Source: a virus. Taken from it: a stretch of DNA of 32,312 nt. Position 1 is the first letter of the stretch. Every line of letters starts with the position of its first letter. The stretch is from the IMG/VR virus record IMGVR_UViG_3300032046_006279, positions 1 to 32,312 of that record; one strand, written 5' to 3'. This document shows, one piece after another, positions 26,988 through 32,312 of this stretch. The notes under the pieces are model-generated. The model ran no database searches, had not been told where the DNA came from, and saw only the letters and a program-made list of their open reading frames with translations. The position numbers were made by a program, and so were the translations under genes.

Positions 26988-29770
26988 TACCGGAGGGGCT
27001 TGGGCGGAGGCACGCGCTCTATCTTGAAAGCAAAGGAACTTGGCTCATGTCCAGGACAATCGCGTTTCGGACACCGGTCGTCCGTTTTTGAGACAACAGC
27101 ACTGCAGTTACTGCACTTCCAGGCAAAACGCAGGTCGCCTTTGCCTTCACAAGCCATGAAGGCGACGAGCAGTTTGTGATATTCCGGGTCTCTTACTTGG
27201 GACTTTATGTACCGCAAGAAGTCAGCGATGTGGACCTTGCAGCGCTGACCCTTTTGCATATAACGCATTTCGCCCGCCGGCTTCATCTTCTTACTCAATG
27301 TCTGAACCTTAAGGTATCCGTCAGTGAGTTTGACGGCTTCCGTGAGAGGCAGGTATTCCGGCGCGTCTTTTGACCAGGGTTGGCGTTTCGTTTGCCCAGG
27401 CTCTCCCGGTCTTGTGGGCGGCTTTTCATCAGATCGGGCTTGGGATGTTTTCGAACCAGTGCCGCCACCCTTGGTCAAAGCCGCGATGTCGGCCTTCACG
27501 GCCTCTAGTGCTTGTTCGATACTTGTGCGTTCGAAGCCCTTGCCCCACATGAGGTACGGCCTATCACTTTCGAATGCGACGGTGCGGACATTCTGGGGTG
27601 GCAACTCAAACCCCGCCAGAAGGCGAGCTCGAGTGCGGCCTTCATAGGCATCCAACCTATCGTGGACGGCAGCAAGAGCCACGTAACGCCTCATCAAGGT
27701 TATCTCGTCCGTATCTTCTGACGAATCACCACCAGGCATAGGATTAGGTGGAAAGCAAGGAGGCTTCGAGAGGTCAGCAGGCACCCAACCACCTCCGCCA
27801 CCTTTAGTCTCACGAAGGCCTCTCCCGACCCCCTGAGGTGCGCCGGCCAGATGCGGGTCACACATCATCGCCGGGAGGTCCTCCACCCACTGCCATCCTT
27901 CTCTTGGTGGGTGTTCGGCATGCTGGCTGAGCTGGTTCCGGTTATTGATGAACTGCCTGCAGTACTCATCCCATTGCTTCTGCCACTTACGGACCGCCTC
28001 CCCGTAACGGTCGTGGTATTCAATGGCAGCGACGATCTGCGTGCGCAATCGCGCGGAATTTGCAGATGGCGCGGACGGTCCAAGGAGCGTATGGACTTCA
28101 TCCGGGATGGCCCTCAGAAATTCAATGTCCACCTTGTTCTCTCCGGATGGAGGTTGCGGCGACTTGCTGTGCGTCTCCGCGGCGGAAAGCGCTTTCGCAT
28201 TTTCCAGAAGAGCATCCCCCAGATCACCACCGGCGGCCTTCCGTGGTGGCGGCTGTGCGGTTCCGCCTGCGCCGGTTGCCGGTGGCTTGCTGTCGTGAGC
28301 ACCGAGGGTAGCCAACAGGCTTGCCAATGTCTCCCCATCAGGTAGCTCTTTCTTCGGCCTTAGTCGTTCCTCCCATCTCCGTGCTTGGTCGTACAGGCTC
28401 ACAGGAGAAAGAGGTTTTTCGGAATCGAAGATCGGCAGCTCCGGCATGGGCAGGCCAAACTCGTCAGTCTCATGCCAGTCCACTTGGCATTGGAAATGAT
28501 ATCGCTCCACTTCGTCAGACAGTTTGTCTATTTCCTCGTCAATGAAGAAGCGTTCGTCTTCATTGATCTCAGAGGCAACCTGACAGCTGAAAGTGTGCAA
28601 TATGCAATATGCATCTCGGATCCCTTCGTTTCTGTCCTCGAAGCGCTTGTTGAACAGGCGCGCGATTCGCTCGGCCAGTTGTCCATCCTGAAGTCGATAA
28701 AAGTAGGTTACATCCTCCTCGACGCCATCGAAGGACTGGAGATTCAGGTTGGTTCCTTCCCGGTCCTCTTTGTAGAGACAGTACTTCACATAGTAGGTCT
28801 CAGGCGTCGTCTTGCCGGCTTCGGCTTGAGATGGCTTGCCAGACGATGTCCTGAGCCGCTCCTCCCACACCGCCGCCTGCTGAAAACAGAACGAGCCGAA
28901 GTGTTCTCGGTCCTGCCGAAAGTTGATGAGATTGCGGAAGTAATTCTGAGCGCTTTTAGGGTCCCAGACGTTTGGCTCGCGAAATATTTCGATCTCCTCT
29001 CTAATCAGGAGCACGCTATCCGGGTCCAGATCGGCCGCCACGAGGTAATCGAACTGCGGCTGTTCATACTCGGGTGTGTTCGGATCGTCATTCGAGTATT
29101 TCATTGTGAACAGATTGCAGAGCCGACTGACAATCTGCGTTTCCTTTGAGTCCCTCAGGGAATAGAAGCAGATCTCCTCCAGCGGATATCCGATAGTGAG
29201 CCTCAGGAAGTACTCTGTTTCGGGCATGACTTGGCTAGCCACCAGTTTTCCCGGGCATACAGCGACGGCCTCATCCCCTGGCTTGCCGCCGGTTGCTGTC
29301 TCGGCGTCCCTGTCGCTTTTGTCAACCCCCAATTCGCCACGGACATCCGGCTCCCATTCCCGGGCCCGCTCGTAATATTCCCAAAGAAGAACGGTTCGCC
29401 TGTCATTTGGCAATCCCGCGTCTTCCCGTATGCCGGGGTCCCCATCGCAAAGGGCCATTCTTTCCAGAAATTTGATGTTCTGCCGGTACACCACACGCTG
29501 GGCAATGTCCATGCCATCGGCGCTTGCCGCTTCGAAAACCGGTGGGGACTTGGCAAGGGGCTCGAGCCCTGGGCGGGAGGGCGGTTCGGCGTGTCGGAAT
29601 AGCTTCACCAATTCCCCGGCCACAGATTCCGAATCTGTCTCATAGAAGACATGGGGTTCCTTTTCATAGGTGCCCGGAGGGTAGTCATCAAGGGAAACCG
29701 TGTCAGAGAACCAGTCTTCCTTCCACAGAATGCCCAACGGAAAACAGACAGTTAGAAAATACGACGGCAT
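26987..29770 (-). CDS. Large protein with triplicated module and C-terminal zinc ribbon, 927 aa
   Basis: Not recognised. Three similar modules can be lined up. Each has an aromatic 'FY' followed by a helix ending in LF (VFYETDSESVAGELVKLF about 41-58; FYSLRDSKETQIVSRL about 202-217; YFYRLQDGQLAERIARLF about 356-373). Each ends in a Trp-helix (YYERAREWEPDV about 132-143; FQQAAVWEERLR 296-307; LYDQARRWEERLR 459-471). A Pro/Gly-rich linker (about 475-700) follows, then a possible HTH (LPLTEAVKLTDGYLKVQTL, about 795-843) and a zinc ribbon with C886, C889, C900, C905 (KCSNCSAVV, CPKRDCPGH). The start is ATG with AGGTGAG. It is the first gene of the early operon and lacks any named relative. Confidence 0.75.
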   Translation of the reverse strand: MPSYFLTVCFPLGILWKEDWFSDTVSLDDYPPGTYEKEPHVFYETDSESVAGELVKLFRHAEPPSRPGLEPLAKSPPVFEAASADGMDIAQRVVYRQNIKFLERMALCDGDPGIREDAGLPNDRRTVLLWEYYERAREWEPDVRGELGVDKSDRDAETATGGKPGDEAVAVCPGKLVASQVMPETEYFLRLTIGYPLEEICFYSLRDSKETQIVSRLCNLFTMKYSNDDPNTPEYEQPQFDYLVAADLDPDSVLLIREEIEIFREPNVWDPKSAQNYFRNLINFRQDREHFGSFCFQQAAVWEERLRTSSGKPSQAEAGKTTPETYYVKYCLYKEDREGTNLNLQSFDGVEEDVTYFYRLQDGQLAERIARLFNKRFEDRNEGIRDAYCILHTFSCQVASEINEDERFFIDEEIDKLSDEVERYHFQCQVDWHETDEFGLPMPELPIFDSEKPLSPVSLYDQARRWEERLRPKKELPDGETLASLLATLGAHDSKPPATGAGGTAQPPPRKAAGGDLGDALLENAKALSAAETHSKSPQPPSGENKVDIEFLRAIPDEVHTLLGPSAPSANSARLRTQIVAAIEYHDRYGEAVRKWQKQWDEYCRQFINNRNQLSQHAEHPPREGWQWVEDLPAMMCDPHLAGAPQGVGRGLRETKGGGGGWVPADLSKPPCFPPNPMPGGDSSEDTDEITLMRRYVALAAVHDRLDAYEGRTRARLLAGFELPPQNVRTVAFESDRPYLMWGKGFERTSIEQALEAVKADIAALTKGGGTGSKTSQARSDEKPPTRPGEPGQTKRQPWSKDAPEYLPLTEAVKLTDGYLKVQTLSKKMKPAGEMRYMQKGQRCKVHIADFLRYIKSQVRDPEYHKLLVAFMACEGKGDLRFAWKCSNCSAVVSKTDDRCPKRDCPGHEPSSFAFKIERVPPPKPLR

Positions 29771-29982
29771 GGCTCACCTGTCTATGTTCGGGTCGTCCCG
29801 GCGCATCCGCCGGACAATGCCCAGATGTCTCCAACATGCAGCAGGATAGTGCCCTGTGGGGTCAGCGTCAAGCCTGCCCAATGGTGTAGGCCGAACGCGT
29901 TGGCGCTCCGGGCGGACTCGCGTTTTCTCCCGGCGCTTTCCTCGCCACTCCGGTAAGTAACCTGTAAGGCCCTGTTGGCTTT
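29771..29982. other. Divergent stretch between the early operon and integrase cassette
   Basis: About 212 bases with no supported gene. A minus-strand frame (29782-30168) ends 11 bases before the early gene, but it lacks a credible start. The stretch carries an imperfect palindrome (GTCCCGGCG / CGCCGGAC around 29795-29814) that could bind a repressor. It must hold promoters for the early operon. Confidence 0.4.
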
Positions 29983-30185
29983 GTGGCAGATGGTATGGAC
30001 GAATCTCCGGAATCCCCTTGTATTCCTCGCGGGAAGAGGCAGGATCACCCGGCGCACGAAGCCGGGCGGCCTGTCCTGCTGAACGTGCGCCGGGGACCTG
30101 AACAGCGGCGGGCCATGCGGCAATGGCTCGTCAGGGTCTTGGCCCGGCGGGCGGTTGAAATCCTGCAAGGAAGGGAGGACGGAAG

Positions 30186-30189
<4 letters not shown>
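29983..30189 (+). CDS. Small protein coupled to integrase, 68 aa
   Basis: A short plus-strand frame whose stop overlaps the integrase ATG as ATGA, so the two are probably co-translated. It ends with MRQWLVRVLARRAVEILQGR, a helical and basic end, which I recall in the small proteins placed before serine recombinases of planctomycete phages. The N-terminus is low-complexity and polar (MADGMDESPESPCIPRGK). The GTG start is uncertain; an ATG is 12 bases later. An accessory role in integration or excision is a guess. Confidence 0.45.
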
Positions 30190-31793
<1,604 letters not shown>

Positions 31794-31955
31794 ATTCTGT
31801 ACTTATCTTATCGGGTGAACGGCTCCCGTCAAGCCCAATCTCTTTCGGCATCGCCGGCGGGTTCGCCGCGGAGCTTGCCCCGCGCTGCGAACAGCCAGCG
31901 CCCCGCAAGCGGGGCGGCGAACCCGCCGCGCAAAGGGTTACGTGGCGATGTAGGT
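31794..31955. other. Intergenic stretch between dnaB and tRNA
   Basis: No gene is seen. It contains the large inverted repeat at 31855-31928, and an AT-richer section (TACTTATCTTATCGGG) just upstream of the tRNA that may hold its minus-strand promoter. Confidence 0.5.
31855..31928. repeat. 15-bp inverted repeat hairpin after dnaB
   Basis: CGGCGGGTTCGCCGC (31855-31869) pairs with GCGGCGAACCCGCCG (31914-31928). The inner part can pair again (CGCTG / CAGCG). It follows the dnaB stop by about 28 bases. No T-run follows, so it could be a processing or dispersed palindromic repeat of the host rather than a classical terminator. Confidence 0.7.
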
Positions 31956-32312
31956 CTAATACGGCGCTTCGTCTTCATCGCCTGCCGCCACGCCCGCCGC
32001 TCCGTAGGGCGCCGCCTCAGCCGGCCCCGGACCCTCGCGCGGCGAGAACGGCTCGAACCGCGTGTAGTGCCAGAGCCACGTCAAAGAAATTTTCCCCATC
32101 GGCCCGTTCCGTTGTTTGGCAAGGAGGAGGTCCGCCGTCCCTTTGACTTTCTCATATTCCTCCGATCCGGGAACACGGCGCATCTCTTCGCGATGGAGGA
32201 GCATGACGACGTCGGCGTCCTGCTCGATGGCGCCGGATTCGCGGAGGTCCGACAATCGCGGCATGCGTTCCTCCTGTTCGCTCTCGCGGCGGAGTTGCGA
32301 GAGGGCCAGAAC
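31956..32312 (-). CDS. dnaB: Replicative DNA helicase DnaB, 3' end (partial)
   Basis: The frame is open to the window edge, so the gene starts outside. The visible end reads [20 protein letters not shown], then [20 protein letters not shown] and [20 protein letters not shown]. These are the DnaB C-terminal RecA-like motifs, including the SDLRESG-x-IEQDAD helicase signature and the arginine-finger-containing KQRNGP. The rest is an acidic disordered tail ([20 protein letters not shown]). DnaB unwinds DNA at the replication fork. It is a host gene marking the right flank of the prophage. Confidence 0.93.
   Translation of the reverse strand, partial: VLALSQLRRESEQEERMPRLSDLRESGAIEQDADVVMLLHREEMRRVPGSEEYEKVKGTADLLLAKQRNGPMGKISLTWLWHYTRFEPFSPREGPGPAEAAPYGAAGVAAGDEDEAPY

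Noticed and set aside
29782-30168. 128-codon minus-strand ORF upstream of the 927-residue gene
   Set aside because: It ends 11 bases before the early gene, but its first two-thirds mirror the plus-strand frame before the integrase, and no ribosome site or family likeness was found.

Overview
The window is the integrated right-hand part of a tailed temperate phage (siphovirus-type layout, high GC). Its right edge is still bacterial chromosome: the 3' part of dnaB and an initiator tRNA gene. The left edge is cut inside the phage tail module, so the other attachment site, most tail-fibre genes and any lysis genes lie outside. The host is probably a Planctomycetota-like bacterium. This is an inference from how the small tail proteins, the ParB-methyltransferases and the 102-residue early protein resemble families I remember from planctomycete prophages; there is no 16S rRNA or other decisive marker.

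Late module (1-17991, almost all minus strand, so transcribed from terminase towards position 1): a small helical protein, the terminase large subunit and a zinc-ribbon protein. A plus-strand inserted cassette then interrupts the operon at about 13.6-15.1 kb. After it come gpW-like joiner, lambda-family portal, a fused prohead protease-scaffold with a nested scaffold start, BPP-1-like major capsid and cement proteins, neck and completion proteins, a repeat-rich fibre-like protein, major tail protein, a tail chaperone pair joined by a probable -1 frameshift, two small membrane proteins, the tape measure and distal tail proteins. Most neighbours overlap by 4 bases or lie within about 20 bases, so translation is tightly coupled.

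Middle accessory region (18.0-22.3 kb): a palindrome-rich divergent control region, a zinc-ribbon protein and a HARE-HTH-like protein on the plus strand. A Mom-like DNA-modification protein (minus) diverges from a putative PD-(D/E)XK nuclease (plus), and a ParB-methyltransferase fusion converges on that nuclease.

Early/replication region (22.7-29.8 kb, minus strand): read from 29770 downwards it encodes a 927-residue protein with a triplicated module and a C-terminal zinc ribbon, a sigma-factor-like protein, a conserved small early protein, a second ParB-methyltransferase, a second putative PD-(D/E)XK nuclease, a Toprim primase and a replisome-organiser-like protein. Two kinds of iteron-like repeat lie here: a 19-bp tandem repeat upstream of the sigma-like gene, and two copies of a nested GTAACGC palindrome in and after the last replication gene.

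Integration module (29.98-31.8 kb): a small plus-strand ORF is coupled to a large serine recombinase whose last codons are the antisense of the initiator tRNA gene, so the attachment site forms the end of the integrase gene. I saw no CI-type repressor, excisionase, holin/endolysin pair or CRISPR array that I could name with confidence. The most promising leads for new biology are the Mom/nuclease/methyltransferase cluster, the inverted membrane-protein cassette, the triplicated 927-residue protein and the nested GTAACGC repeats.
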